This document shows positions 45,950 to 61,100 of a DNA stretch of 64,000 nucleotides, in pieces. The DNA is from Trichoplax adhaerens. Taxonomy: Eukaryota; Placozoa; Uniplacotomia; Trichoplacea; Trichoplacidae. The notes beneath the pieces are model-generated. The model was not told the DNA's origin, did no database searches, and saw only the letters and a list, made by a program, of their open reading frames with translations. Each line of letters opens with the position of its first letter. Position 1 is the stretch's first letter. The position numbers and the translations under genes were made by a program. Location: the NCBI RefSeq assembly GCF_000150275.1, contig NW_002060957.1, positions 606,220 through 670,219 on the forward strand. The letters run 5' to 3'.

Positions 45950-48900
45950 ATGGCAGACAGTTGTGACAGTCAAACTGAAAGTGTTACTCCTATCAATATT
46001 TGCGATTTTTACTGGCGATCACGACTATGCTCCAATACTTACAGACATGGTGATCCTTTGATCGAGTTTTCTATCTTATGGCCAGATAGTGCCACTTTGC
46101 AAGACTTTCTTGAAAATATAACTATAACACATGCAGAACTCAAGGATTTTTGTTTAATTGCTTTGCGCTGTGGCCCATTTGATGTTATCTCCTGCTTGTT
46201 GAAACGTGGATTCTTACCAAATGATCAACAAGAGATCTTTGGCAATTATAACTTTACTATGCTCCATGTCGCTGCTTTAGCAGGAAACCTTCCTGTCATG
46301 AAGGAATTATCGAAGCAGTATTCATCCATGAAGAGAATGAAAGATGAATTAGGTAAAATGGCATTCGTATTAATAGATGTTAACTATGACATTCAACACC
46401 CTGATCTAGATTTACTACGATACATGTTTTATCATTGATGCTTCAGTATCTACAGTACTTGATGAGATACAAATATATTCATAGTATTTATCATCTAAAA
46501 TCTGGACACTAGTTTTAGTCATAAGCCTTGCCTGTCATGATATCGAAGCTATAGCGAGCCTACATCAACTGAATCATATTATTCATCGACATGCACATAG
46601 AGTAGATATACACCTATGGTAAACACCAATCCGATCTAGACAAATCTATACAACACAAAGTAGACTTTCATAACTATAAATTGACGAAAGCAATCAAATC
46701 ACCTGTAATCTACATAAATAGGATTACATTTGGCATCATTATGTTGTTATTCTTAAAAGGTCGATTACCCGAAGAGATAGCCTCGATCGATTCTAAAGGA
46801 TCAACTATAGTAACAGACAGGAAACGTAACGGTAAGAAAAATAAATTACGTTCACCTACTGATACTGAAATAAAAGAAATATTCCAATGGCTACGTGATC
46901 CAAATTGCTACGATGAATTCCTATTAAAAATGCAGGTAAGTCTATAATACAATATGCTGCAAGAACTCGACATTGAATCTTTTACAAGCAATAACCATTA
47001 CTGACGCAGTGGTGTACTTGTCATGACACGATGTGGATATGAAATATGCAGTGTTGTGCCTCTTGGAATCCATAACATTATTTTCCTTCGTATACTATTT
47101 CAGTTAATTGAATTGGATGTCAATCGGATAAAAGATGAAAACGGCGATTTAATGTTGCACGTGGCTGTCACTCAAGGTAAGCATTAGTTTATGCTGTACA
47201 ATATACTTTGAACTATAATTGAAGTGAATGATCTGATGAATTAAATATACGAGTAATTAACATCGACTTTAACCGTGAAATCCGAGAGTAAAGAAGCCTA
47301 ACTAATTCTAAAACTGTAATACATCAGTATCTTCAATTCTTGACCATGTATTGACTCCGTATGGCTGTTTAGCCTTAAGTTACTACCGAGTAATATAGCA
47401 TATCTTGCACGAAGCATATTTTATTTATTTTTATCTGTTACCAAGCTATTACCTTAGCATAGCAAATACATCTATTCTAGGAATTAGTCATATACCGTTT
47501 ATTATGGCTTTGGTATACCTGCATCATGCTTCTATTGAAGCGACCAACGAAAATGGCCTAACACCGTTATGCGTAGCTGCGAAATGTAGCCATTCAATGT
47601 TAGCCGACGTAAGTAGCCTAAATACAGGAATATCAAATTAACATCAGAAGGAATCGTGTAACAAGATAGCATGATTACATTTCATAGTTCATCTAGACTA
47701 TTAATCTTTTACATAAAGTAGTAGATACTTATCTCTTAGTGTATTGAAAGAAAAACGGCGATAAACATGATCTTTCCAATTTGTTTCAATTTATTGCTAC
47801 CATATAATCATCATTATCATTTTATACATTATTTTCAATTTCTTCAAAAAGACTACCAGCTTATGAAGTTTAAAGTTCACTACTTGCTAACCTTTGTTAT
47901 GTTGTCAATGTGAATACAAATTCAGTTTCCATTAGTTTGCGTACTGATTATCACTGCAAAAGTATATCAATTTGACTGACCATTATGCTCTCCCTTATTT
48001 AGATCTTGATATGTGTACTTGGTGCAAGCCCAAATACCTGTAATTCTCGAATCGGCTGGAGTCCTCTACATTATGCTGCTGCTAGAAATGATTACGATAC
48101 AGCACGGTATGTATCTATGCAAAGTTCTAGCTACTTACTATTTATACTCTAGACCACATTAAAGGAATAATTAAGTGTAATTTAGTTAGGTATTGTCATA
48201 AATGCTAACTGATCCTTCTATTTACTAGATTCTTAGTCATGAGAGGCGCAGATGTAAATGTTGAAGATGAAAATGGAAGAAGACCAGATGATGTAGCCGA
48301 ACGAAATGGGCTCTGTTATGCATTATTGCAGACAGGAAGATCGAACCGTATCGAAAATTTAATCCAGAAAATTATGCAGGTAGACTAGAAAAACTGTAAA
48401 CTTGCCGATTTAAAGTATACTTCCTTGAATGATATTTTATAACGAATTTCTTCACTCGCATATCATATTTGGATGATAACGAGTGAAAATCTTTATAAAA
48501 ATGTTATGAATTATATTAATTATAGGATTGCCTTCGTCAAGAAGACCTTAGGCAATCAGATTTATGCTTAACTGATGAGAATGATTGCACTCTATTGATG
48601 GTAGCAGTAAAGCAAAATAGGTAAGTGGTTACAGAAATACTTACGAATATATTCGCTTAAATTGAAACATATTACTATGTTTCAACCATCTTTCAAAGAA
48701 ATGCCTAATTGTCTAACATTTACTTAGTCTTCAAAGCATCGAAATATTAACCCGCTACAAGCATTGTCCTCTTGATGCACAGGACGGGAAGGTATGATAC
48801 AATCAACCCAATAACCTATAATTTTGTACGTCATTGTCGCATAGTGAACAAGTCCAGTTCATTGCAGTATTTTGACAAATGATAATTAACGTGCATCATA

Positions 48901-51900
48901 AAGCATGACATATGGTAGTACGTAAATATAGGAGATAGAAGAAGTATGTATATTGCTAATTTTGTATAAGCTAAAGTTAATCGTCTAGTAATACCAATGG
49001 CTATAGTATTCCTATTTAAATACTTTTAAATTAATAATCACTAAACAATTTAAAGCGGCAATTGATAACATGCTACAATAGTAGTCTTTGCAAATAATTA
49101 TCTTTGCATTCACTCTACAGAGCTATACAGTGATCTTACGTAATATTACCTTATAAGTATTGGAAAATGTAAACGCAAATACATCACTAAAGCACTGATT
49201 CAGATTTATTTGTATCCAGTTTTTAAGAACTGCGCTATCACTCGCTATCATGGATGGAAATTTGGAAGTCACAAAATTACTATTAGAGTTTGTATTTATA
49301 ATACCATGATGCGTACATGTTGTGCAGTAAATAATATTATTTTATAAACGTAATGAGGACGAATTAATTCGCAGAAGAAACTGTCAAGTTCGAATTGCCG
49401 ATATTAGTGGATGGTTACCTTTGCATCATGCCGCATATAATGCTCATGAGGAAATTGTTTCGCTAATTTTAAGTAGCAACGACAGATTAGTGGTAAGGAG
49501 AACTTGTAGCACGTTATGTTAATTTATTCACCATGTCCCAACGTTCCGAAGCCGTAGTACTTTCTGGTTATGCTAACGTACATTTCATTTCTGCAGGGTT
49601 TAGCCAAAGCTCAACAATTATGCCAATCTACTAAGATAGGATTAATTATCACTGATGCTCAACTAAGGTAGGATCCTTTTTTCAGCATTGCCATTTCTTG
49701 TCTTACAAGGAAAACTCACCGTATTATTTCAACGTTGATAATTATAACACGGGACAGACGGCGAAGGGAAATTGTAAAACCTATGGTCTTTGATTGTTGT
49801 ACAAATGGAGATTGCGATAGACTGTATTCTATCTTAGAAGAAGGAGACAACCTAAGCAATTATGTATGCTATACGCTATAAAAATTTTTGGGTCTATTTA
49901 ATGTGTTATTGCTTATCGTAAAAAAGTGACTAGACGTATTAAATTGAACTTCCTTTTAGGTAAATTCTAACGAAAACCCGATTTTCATAGCTGCTCATAA
50001 TGGTTATACAGGCATCGTTAAAATTTTAATTGAGGTAGCAAAAAATTTAATACAAGTATTCTCTATCATTGTCTTTACCTAATATCTACATTTAGTGCTG
50101 ATTCTGCGATAAGTGCATAATATTAATTTTGCGGTTTTAGAACGGCGTGGATATTAGATGTAAAGAACCTAACAGCGACAACACCCTTTTACATATCGCT
50201 GCACAAGAAGGTCATAAGACACTGGTAGAATTTCTAATTCCATATATTAACCCCGGCAAAAATAAACGTAAACTAGCCCCTATTGATGTCAATGCACTAA
50301 ATTCGACTGGGTTCACCGCACTACAGCTAGCAGCTGATAAAGGTTAGGCTTGTGATACTGTCATACACTGCTGACTAATTTAAAGGGCTAATGAGATTGG
50401 ATGACAATTTCGTCAATCATAAATAGGCCATCGCGAAATTCTCAGGATCTTTCTTGAAAATGGCGCATCGACGGCACTACTGGATGTAAATGGAAACCTA
50501 TACTGTAGCGAATTTGACGGGTTGCAAGTTTTGATTGACAATAGCCGGAAAGAGAGAATGGAATTGTAAGTCAATACTTAATGCACGCCAACTAATTAAA
50601 AATTTAGGTGCGCAAGTGTGTTATGTTATCTACTCTCTACAAATATGTATGCACAAGTATAGTTCAACGTAAATTTATCTCTCACTTTTATTACTTTACC
50701 TTGGATTTTCTAATTTAATTAATACATATGCGTATTTCATCGCTAGATTTAAAAGGTTTTGCAAGGATAAATCTGGTTTAACCAAATTACGTTCTGAATG
50801 GCTGGTAACTAATATTTAGATTATTTACTTTTTCTTTATAACATTTTGACGACAATTCGCTGTTTTATATACTGTATATTTTCGAATGTGATTTCTGAGC
50901 AGATCCCATTTGACTATAATCTACGGGATGAAAACGATGACACCTTCTTAATGTACGCTGCATATTGTGGAAGACTAGACGTCATCAACTTTCTATTAGA
51001 ACCAACTGTTAAAACCAAGAATGCTGTCTTTCTGGACTTTCAAAGCGGTAGCACTACACCAGCTAGCGACGGCCAAGTAAGGGCATCCTTCTTAGCTCTA
51101 TAATTAAATCGAAATATTGGATTGTGTAGGTTTTCGGTATCAGGCAATGATGTAATACGTTAACATTTTACATTGCCAAATTATTCTTTCTTACAGCGAA
51201 GTTCACCAGGCACACCAGTTGGCCCGTATACCCCAGCCAGTTTAGGAAGAAGCCCAGAACTTAAGTTCCAACATAACGGAAAAACTGGCGGAGGGCCTGC
51301 GAGATCTCGTTCTGCGACAGATAGCAGTATTGAAGGAGAGACCGCTAGGACTCTAGCTGCCGCAAATAATTATGAGCAGATCAGTGATGCAACTATCCGT
51401 CGCCGTTTGTCATTGAGACGTAATGATAGTGCTTTTAGCCGTTGGTCAATGGAAGACTCTAACGCTGACTCTGAATCCTACATTGAAGGGCAAAATATTG
51501 ACGTTCGATTATTGCCCAGTAACGAATTTGTTTGTGCTGTTAATCCTCGAGACGGTTATACAGCTTTACATCGTGCAGTGCAAGGCAGTGACAGTAACGT
51601 TGGTATCGTGAAAGTCTTAATTAACGCCAATAATGAATGTTTAAACATGTCTGAAAATTCAGGAAATACAGCTCTACATTTGGCTTGTCAATTACGCCGG
51701 AAAATGATAATAAAAGCACTCTTGGTAAGCCAATTACTAGTTTGACTTCCTGCTAACTGATATAGAAGTTGAATAAATTTATGGATAATCCACACTTTAC
51801 TGATTGTGTAACATAATGTATTAATAATCATGTATTACTTTAACATCTATGTGCAAGCCTAACTGAAACATGTACAGCCTATTATTGTTTTTTGATAAGG

Positions 51901-52402
51901 GAAAAGTGATAAAAATTTTTACCGCGTTTATTTCCTTAATTTTGGTAGTAGTATTGATCATAATATCGGTAGATATCAATTCGGCATCAACATCACTATA
52001 TACCTAATACAGTGCCTCCTCATAGCTACAATTTTCTACTAAATAGAACTTTCGAGAGTTAGACGTCAACATTCAGAATGAAAATGGTCTCTTGGCTGAC
52101 GATTTAACGGCGCTAACAGCGACCAAGCAAAATATTAAAAAATTGCGTGATGAACGTACTGATTACCAGTAAGCTTGCAATTGACTCTTTGATAACGCAT
52201 TAATTTGGTTATAATAATACCTAAATGCTTCAATGAACATTTACGTTACGTGTCATGGATAGATTTTCTATCAACAGTAACCACTGAATAATTCATTGTT
52301 ATTCATAGAAAGCCGATGGATCAAGCTGATGAAGTAGCAGTCAGTAGTGATGGGACTTCTATCGATTTTGATGTTTTGAATGCTGTATTTAAGTCCCTTT
52401 AA
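45950..52402 (+). CDS. Large ankyrin-repeat protein, 989 residues
   Basis: Protein-interaction scaffold by family; no named orthologue recognised. Twenty exons close in phase: 45950-46352, 46760-46935, 47104-47176, 47481-47608, 48003-48106, 48229-48379, 48526-48620, 48728-48791, 49220-49291, 49358-49492, 49597-49667, 49758-49863, 49960-50034, 50141-50342, 50427-50565, 50747-50804, 50903-51076, 51197-51724, 52047-52168, 52309-52402. The N-terminus (first ATG, MADSCDSQTES) is non-repeat. Ankyrin units follow: TMLHVAALAGN, NGLTPLCVAAK, GWSPLHYAAARND, GWLPLHHAAYNAHEE, NPIFIAAHNGYTGIVKILI, NTLLHIAAQEGHKTLVEFL, GFTALQLAADKGHREIL, TFLMYAAYCGRLDVINFLL. Then comes a Ser/Arg-rich linker in the 528-bp exon (RSSPGTPVGPYTPASLGRSP, RRRLSLRRNDS). 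Two last repeats (GYTALHRAVQG, GNTALHLACQLRRK) precede a short acidic tail. No kinase, death, SOCS or membrane domain is visible. The 49291 donor was chosen to keep frame. Confidence 0.88.
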
Positions 52403-53743
52403 AAAGGCTGAGCAAGAGAAGCAGCATGATAATTTATACCTAAAAGCTTAATATTTAAAATTGCTAATCGGTATAAAACAGTACAAATTGTGAATTCCAT
52501 AATGACGAAGTAGCCTAAATTTTAATCAATACTTTAAAACTTAAAACCTTATGAATATGTAATTGATATTGAAGATATCGATTTTATTTCATAGCTTAAT
52601 CTGATAAAATTATCTCCTACGAACGTTTACTCAGCCAATTGACTAGTCTACATGTAAGTTATTGTATGATTGTATGAATTATAATATCACTAGCTCACCC
52701 TAAATGCGTTCTTTAAAGTAAGATTAGGCTTGATTAATAGTAACAATTTCACGAAATGTCAAATGTTTTGCTTTGTAAGAATTTAGCTTATTGTAATACA
52801 ATGTATTAATTAATAAGTATGCACTATAATGGTAAGTGTATTTACAGTATGAAAGTAAGTATTATGATTTAAGTGAAGAAAGTTTTATATAAAAAGAGTT
52901 GTAAAACGTTTAACAATACAGATCCGTATGTATACTCATGTGAATTTCCAAAAAATTGCTATTCTAATATTTTAGTTAATTAATGGCTTAAATGAACATT
53001 AATTTTTTGGAGATTTTACCTCATACAAACGAATGAACATAATTCGATGGTTTATGTTAATATATTAAAATAATATCGTAATTTAATATAATTACGTCTC
53101 TGTTTAAAATTTATAAGATTAGTAATTGTAATCGCGATCTCATTTGGTATGCCAGATTTGCCCTATTTTTATAATTAAGTGCTCGTAAATTAAATTATCT
53201 CGATTTCATTATTATTAGATTCATTTGAAAGATTAAAATATACGAATTTATACTAAGCGTTTAAGAAGATTTTGTTACTCTATTTAAAAGCAGAAGAGCA
53301 TGCGATACTACGAAAATGTAATAGTGTAGTAGTACCTATTTACATTGCATATATCACGTGTAACAGTTATAACCGGGTACATACTGAATAAGTGTTTGTA
53401 CGTGATTAACTAAACTGCATACTTAGTATTTTAAAATTGTTGATTTATTGGTCAATCATACAGCACTAACGCAACATTCTGTTCCTACTCATTGGGTAGC
53501 AACTAATATAGCCAATACAGTTGCTTTTTCAGTTTTAAGAATATCTAAATTTGTCAGGCAGTCTACAGCCTTACCTGTTCATTCATGACTATTATTGACA
53601 TCCAAGCAAGCCTAGAGCTGTGTTTACTTAGAGAGCATCTAAGGTAAATGTGAAGCATAGAGTAAGGCATCAAAATTGAGCACGGAATGTCATTATACCA
53701 ATGTAGTGATTATTGCTAATTATAGTATTAACACGAAATACAG
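52403..53743. other. AT-rich intergenic DNA
   Basis: Very AT-rich sequence after the ankyrin stop codon, with several AATAAA/TATTAA words but no exon or RNA gene recognised. Confidence 0.6.
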
Positions 53744-54643
53744 ATCACTAGGGTTCTGCAAAACTCATCGATTATAATTAAACATCTCGATGTTGCAGAG
53801 TTCTATAACAACTTAGGGCTTGTCCATACGGAACAATGTAGGTACGATGAAGCTATTTCTATGTATGAAAAATCACTGAAAATATATCTAAATATCCGTA
53901 ATCATTAATATCTCAATGTTGCTATATCCTATATTAACATGGGAAATATTTATAATCCTCAGAGAAAGCATAAAGAGGCTATGTTAATGCATAAAAAATT
54001 ACTCAAAGTCCAGCTCTCGAATCTTCGTTGTCATCCAACCAGCACCGCGAAATTATATGGCAGCCTTTCACAGACTTATTTTCTTGAGAACAGCTACGAA
54101 GAAACTGTTTTGATGCTTAAAAAGTCGATCAAAATACAGCAATCAGTTTTCGGCCTCAATCATGTTAATATTGCCAATTCTTATAATTATATTGGTTCGA
54201 TCTATCTTTCTCAAAGCAAACATAATGATGCTATTTCTATGAATGAGAAAACGCTTAAATTCAAAGGTTAGATCTCGATGCTAATAGCATTGATATTGCG
54301 AAATCCCATGACTACGTGAGGGAGGTAAACGGTTATCAGGGCAGGTATGAAGAGGCACTTTTTATGGATAAGAAATCGCTGACAATTCGATTACTACATC
54401 TTGGTCATCATCATGCTGATCTTGACCAAACCTATAACAGTATAGGAACTATCTATAGGAATTTGGAGAGGTGTGATGAAGCAATGTCTATCGATAAGCA
54501 ATCGCTCAAACATCAAAATATTTACTTATGGTTACCATCATTCCGCTCCTGTTGCAATATTGAACAGCATGGGCGCTGTGCTTGTAAATCAGGGCAAGTA
54601 TGACGATACTCTTTGTAAATATGAGAAATTACTCAAAACTTAA
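53744..54643 (+). pseudogene. TPR (kinesin-light-chain type) pseudogene
   Basis: Intronless run of about six 42-residue tetratricopeptide repeats of the kinesin-light-chain/NPHP3 type. Typical repeat pieces: FYNNLGLVHTEQCRYDEAI, AISYINMGNIYNPQRKHKEA, NSYNYIGSIYLSQSKHNDAI, TYNSIGTIYRNLERCDEAM, ILNSMGAVLVNQGKYDDTL. The reading frame is broken by an in-frame TAA near 53907 (in the inter-repeat loop), by a frame shift between about 54268 and 54276, and by another near 54525. The final TAA is at 54641-54643. No ATG-led frame spans the repeats. It is a recent pseudogene, because the repeat signature survives in every frame segment. It might be part of a larger degraded TPR gene whose N-terminal part is gone. 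The 5' limit is approximate. Confidence 0.85.
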
Positions 54644-55128
54644 TCATTACTTAGAATGTCATATGTAGCCTTAACTCTACACAAGCCATCAACTTTATTC
54701 ATGATCGTTATAATAATTAAGCACAGTTATAATTACAATAAGTATAAGCCAAATTCGATTTACCAAAAATAGAAAACAGTTCAATTCTATTTAATTAAAT
54801 TGATCGTATCTTTACGTTGGAATATACCGATGCTGGGCGCCATAAAGCCAAAGTATAATTTATAAAAGTGTAAAGTGTGCAAAAAATGAAATGAATTTGC
54901 TAGACAAAATTATGTACATTATACAATAAAAGCAAGCCATGTAGCGATGTAGAATATGTAGAAATTACTATATCCTTGTTGTATTCAATTAAATATACAT
55001 TAAGTATAAAGAATCACACCTGCAAATATCTATATGCAATGAGTATTAATGAGTCATATTTGAATCAATAAAATTGATTTAATTTAAATTTTAACAGCTT
55101 CGCATGATAATAAGAGTAATAACGCTCG

Positions 55129-58100
55129 TTAATGTTTAGCATGAGGTGGTAAAGCTATCACTCTTGGTCTATTTGTTAAACTAATTTCACTAATACTAGC
55201 TTCGGTTAAGATATTTAAGACTGTGTTTTCCAAGATCGATTCAATTAAATTTGATACTTCTGGTATTCTATAATATAAAATATTTTTGAAATGTTTCAAA
55301 TTTAGAATTAATCCTGATAATCATTACGTTGTAAAATCTAGAACTTAGAAAATAGAAGCAAAATAATATATTCTTTAAAGATGATAATCTAAATGTACTG
55401 ATAAACTATGCAGAAAAATACAAACATTTATAATACCATTTACAATTAAATATACTCTTACTGTAGAAGATTATTATTATCTGTTACTGGTCAATTAGAA
55501 TAAGCGTAAAGAATAAGCTAGCTGAATTATCGGAAGAATCTATACGCAACAACGTACATATATACTAAATATCAAATTTAATCTATGTTGCTAGTTAAAT
55601 TTTTTTAGCCTAATGCAAACATTCATACGTACAGACTTATTTAATTACCTAGCAATACTTTCATCGGTAATGCAGTCTTCGGTCGCAATCTCTATTATGG
55701 ATTTTTTATTATCATCAATTAGATTATTTGCTACTTCTTCATCTCTATTTAAGCTCTGGTACTCTTCCTATAAATTAATCAATAACGTTTTTTCATGAAA
55801 GAAATTAGCAATATTGCATTATGCAAAACATATCATTACTGTGTGAAATTAATATAAATCGTAATTTAAGAAATTTAAAACGATAAATACAAACCGTTGA
55901 GGGAGTTGGAGATTTTTGATCTACCGTTGAGGTAGGATTATTCTCATCGGATTGATTAGTTATTGGATTATCGCCAACGGCATCAATTTGGCCATCATCT
56001 GTACGGTCATCCATAACGCTACTTGTCTGAATATGGCCCAGTTGTTTAAAATACGGGACAGGCTCAGTATAGAGATTGGAAATGACATCGATAAAATCAT
56101 GATCACGTATAAGATTCCTATATTGCAAGCAAATTGAAAATAAATGAGTACGCAAACCTATTTTTATTTGGCAATAGCAACCAATATCTTGATTTTTTTA
56201 TTAGAATAAACTTATATAATATTCTATTTTGCAATCTTTAAGCCATTACTCGACTCTATTACTGTAAGTATTCTACTAATAAATGATTGAACTTACTTCA
56301 CCATATCTGAGATAGCATTAGCTACGATATCTCTTTCCTCTAGTAAGCAAGTAGTCCAAGTGTTTTCTTCATCTACAGCTGATGATCTATCCAATAAATA
56401 TTTCTGATAATTTCCAGCTATACTTCTACAAATATTATAAGGAAAGTTACCATACTGCAATAATAGCTTTATACGTCTTTAAATTCATTTTGTTGCTTGA
56501 ATTTATCTTGCTTACCTATCCATATGAAAATTGGTGATTTTGCCGGGAAAATTGGCTTGATAATCCTTTAATGAATGAGTTCGAGCATTTAAGCCAAGAT
56601 ATAGAATAAATGGTTGAGGAATTTTGGGTGGATCATGACTATCGGTTTTCGTAGTCTAATTTGTACGTAATCGTATCAAAGCAGGTAGAAGATTAAATAA
56701 ATGAAATTTTGAATCTTTGAAAAGAATCTATTTGAAATTGGGTTTTAACACATATTCCAGAAAAGATACTTGTTATTATAGATCGAGTACAATATTCATA
56801 TATACCTTTTGTCTACTGCGGCCTTTCTTCTCCATAATCCTGGTATCTGATTGCAAGAATGGTTTAATAGGGGGTAAAGCCTAGAAATTAAAGCAGAATC
56901 TTTAAATAATGAAATTTACTGGTAGATTTGATCAAGTAATTTGAGTATATGGCATAGAGGGCTATCATACCTGATATTTTTTGGCGATACGTTCAGCAGC
57001 ATTACTCGTCTGCATTTTATTCTGTAAAATGTCAAATTTACTTTAGTATCAACAGAGTAAAGATGCTCTTTTACTCAAAATGCTCACTTTTGAGGGTAAT
57101 CAGCGCTATTACGCAATATAAGATCTCACTATTTTATTGTTAAAGTGATAACCTGGGATTCAGTGGCATTCATGTGCTCTTCATTTTCTCCATTTCCTTC
57201 TTCCTGGAGATTGTTTTCTGTAATAGTAAACGTATGCTTTCTTTCTTCTTCCTTGGTTTCCCATAATTTTAATTTTTTCTGATAGATTGCCATCTCAGTT
57301 TCATCAATGATCTGTAATAGCATAGAATAGGTCATTGAATAAAATTGTACTTTTGAAATCATGAATTACTCATAGCTTATTACCTCACAAGGAATATCAA
57401 TTTCGAAAAATGAAGGAACCGTATAGGAAGAGAAATCAACCTGTAATATAACCGCAGGATAGATTGAGTAACTTTGTAATATTTCATTCTAATGACTTTA
57501 ATCATGTTTTGGATATTATTTGAATCTATTAAAAGAAGTCAATGACGAAAGTACTCATTTTACCTTGACTAAAATAGATTCTTCAGCTGCTAGACGACCT
57601 CGAGGTGGATTAATAGTGATAGTCTGATGGCTGGTTTTAGTTGGAAGTTTCCAATTATAGGATACAACATGCTTTGATTTATTAATTAAAAATAGGATCC
57701 TTCTTTCATTGGAGTATAGCGGTAAATTGCCGAATGAAATCCTCTCTTGAGATAAATAAGCGAGCTAGATAACACGTTATCAAGATTATAAATGAATATT
57801 AGAGATTTAGGATCACATTTGTTCAAATGTAACAATTGGATGTAATAGTGGCGGCCAATATCAAGCATTGCTAATGAGTAAAAGAGGTTATCTAATTGTT
57901 AGGCTTAGCTTCATATGATCAGTTATCACAATTTGTCTCATTTATACCTGGTCCGGAATGTCCACTAACTGAATTGGAGGAACACTAGTAAGATGGCTTT
58001 GATCAGTAAATGGCATAGAATCACCCATAAATCGTTGATCATATCCTACGCCATAAAATGTGACTAAATGGGTTTCCACTCCAAGAATATGAACAGGAAC

Positions 58101-61100
58101 ATCGACCTGTAAATGTTCAAGAGGTTTGTGAAACTTGGAACAGTTTATTATCACAATTAGTATAGCGATGGCAATTATTGAGATCTATTTGCAATTCATT
58201 AAACAGCTTTGATCTATAACTAGTTAATGAAAGTATTCTACTAATGAAGATTTAGTGGCTACTATAATTAGTAAGCAAGAGAAACTGGCAGCTGCGTCGA
58301 TCTTTTTTTTGCAAATAAATTAAGGGGAAACTAATTTATTACTGCCACAGCTATGAAGATATTCCATTAAACAAGATTAGCTAGCAGGTATACTGCTAAC
58401 AGGCAAAAAAGTGAATATCGTGACTATTAATGTTTTTTATAAGGTTTTTGATAGTAAAGAACTTACACTATATGTCTTGGCCTCAATTGGTGAAAATACC
58501 CATTCTATTTGAGCACGTTGCCCGGGAGCAATTTGACCAGTAGGATTTAGACATTGAAAGATGTTGCAATGATAATTGTCCTAACATAACGAGATCATAA
58601 GAATTAACATTCAGTATAGTATTTTAGGGGGCTCGATAAGCTAAGGGAGCTTGAATAAACAGAAAGTATAGTTCTAGTTGAACATTTTCAAAAGACTTTA
58701 ATTATCTCACTCTATCCTCGCCGAATGCAACCAGAACCAATACACTAGTCTAACACCAAAACTTACCATTTTTAAGTTATCACAGGGAGACAAATCTAGC
58801 TCGTAATTCACAGTTTGTCCTCCACCATTATATAGCTCATAAACCTATAATATAGTAATGAATTATGATTTACTTTTACCAAGAACTCTTCTTTAGATTA
58901 TTTTGGAGCATAGAATAGCGCCTACTGAAGTTATCTTACCTGCTTTGGATATGTTATACTACCAATTGGCATGGCCATAAACTGATGGCTGTTGCTTGGA
59001 AAATGAACGTATTTTGCTGAAGCTTCCACGGTAACCCCAACAAAATTAATCTAGCAATGAAAATAAAAATCGATTAAAATCTGTGATCAATCTACCAACA
59101 CCAGGATTAGCAGCCAGCAATTCCATATCCCATAATTAATCATTACTTACCAAGACTTCTCTGCCTTTGCTAACTTTGAAAATGACTGGTAAGCGGTCAG
59201 TGTTAGGCATAATATGGCTAAATATCAAAATATAAGATGATTAACTATTTTTGTGGTAGTTAGACATTGTAAATAACAATCTAGGTACCTATGAATCACG
59301 ACCTAAGATTGATTAAATCTAGAAATAACCTACCGGTAGGAAAATGTGACCACTTGAGTTTCGTCAGGCTGCAGGTTACCTTTACTTGGTGTTATGGTAA
59401 ATAATTTGTTATCCATCACATGCATCTAGTAAGTAGTGAGAAAGATTAGTATCAAATTGACTTAGAGCACTCTTTGATACTAGATTGAAACGCAAGAATG
59501 GGTATGCTAACATCATATAGTTCATCTCGCGAATAGTCGCCATTTTCTGCCCAAAATTCAAGGTCTAATTGGAAATCGGTTGGAAATAAGAAGGCCCTAG
59601 AATGAAATATAGTAAAATTGATTCAGCTATTGATTCTGAACTAGTTTCTGCTGTCGTTTCGAGGTTTAAATAATTAAAAATCAATGAAATTAAAATTGAA
59701 TTTTAAAATTGAAGTAGATATGGTATTCGATATGAAAGTAAAGTGATAGTACAGATTATCTCAGCCTATTTCAATATAAAAAAGCTTGATATAGATTGTA
59801 AAATTATCTTGTTAAAATCCTTACCAATCTGTAGGAACTGGTCCTGTATTCTTAAGCATAAGATAGGCCGTACCCGGTGGACTATCGACTGGAGCTGAAC
59901 CAAAATTAAAATCTAATACCGCTTTAGTATTAATGGGTGGTCGTCGTCTAGTGCTAGAAAATAGTTGAAATTAATCGTGTTAGCCAAATAATTAACCATG
60001 AATCCAGCATTACATTGACGGAGTAGAAACTGTTTTTACCTGTGCCTGGTGACTACTGAATACATTGTTTCTGCTGGAGAAGGATCGGAAGACATTGTCA
60101 TGTTGAAGCTGATAGTTAAATGATAAAATAGATCGTGAATTTATGGGGTAGCTATGGTCTCAGAGCTTGTTGCTGCCCAATATCATGTTTAAATAGGAAC
60201 CTTAAATATGAAAAGCGGTTAAAAATCAAATGATTCTTACCTGTCCAAGTTGAATAATTTCCAGAGCCCAACTTTACTTATATTCGATGTGCTACTGCAA
60301 CGAGCATCGACAATTTTGACCGTAGGATAAATTCCTATCACCTTCAATTGGCATAATATTGGATTTGAACATTCAATAGTTTGATTCATGCCATCCGCTA
60401 GTCAGAAAATAAAATAAGTAAAATCAGAGATGTTATTTATCACGATTCTTAAAGGATTTCAGTTTAGTGAAGAAAAGTCTGAATTGAATACAAAGGTAGC
60501 TTACAAGTTGGAGTTAATAGCTTATAACGGATGATTAATTGATACTGAAATCTCTGCTTTGGCCTAACTGTGGCAGTAATGTTCAGCATAGAACGGGCAG
60601 GGATGACACCTTCCATCTTGTCTACATCCAAGACTAATCAGAATAATAGAGGTAATAAAATGAATAAATAAAACAAGTTTATAGCAGGTAGAGAACAATT
60701 TAGTAGGCAAAGGCCATACTTATATCATCATTAGAAGGATAATTTTGATCATAAGGTCCAGATATCGATTGTTCTAAGCTCAATTGATAGAGTAAGTTGC
60801 ATTTACTGCTATTACTAATAGTAATATTTTGACTAGCTGCAGAGCCAACGACAACATTGCCGAAATCAAATTCAGTTGGATCAGCCTGAATTGTAATAAA
60901 ACAGTCTTTCATTAATATTTTACCTTGATCATCATCGGTAGAGGCGTTTTTACTAAAAGGAGAAACAATTTGGCAATAGTAACTTACTTCTATGTCTCCA
61001 ACAGAACCTTCGCCAATGATACGAACGAAAAATGATGATTTTTGAATTTGGGAGCTATGAAAATGAATTAGCCACGCATTGAGATACCAAAATTACATTT

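Noticed and set aside
53939-54603. Two intact small TPR genes
   Set aside because: They are fragments of one repeat series separated by a frame shift, with an upstream nonsense codon; a single broken gene fits better.
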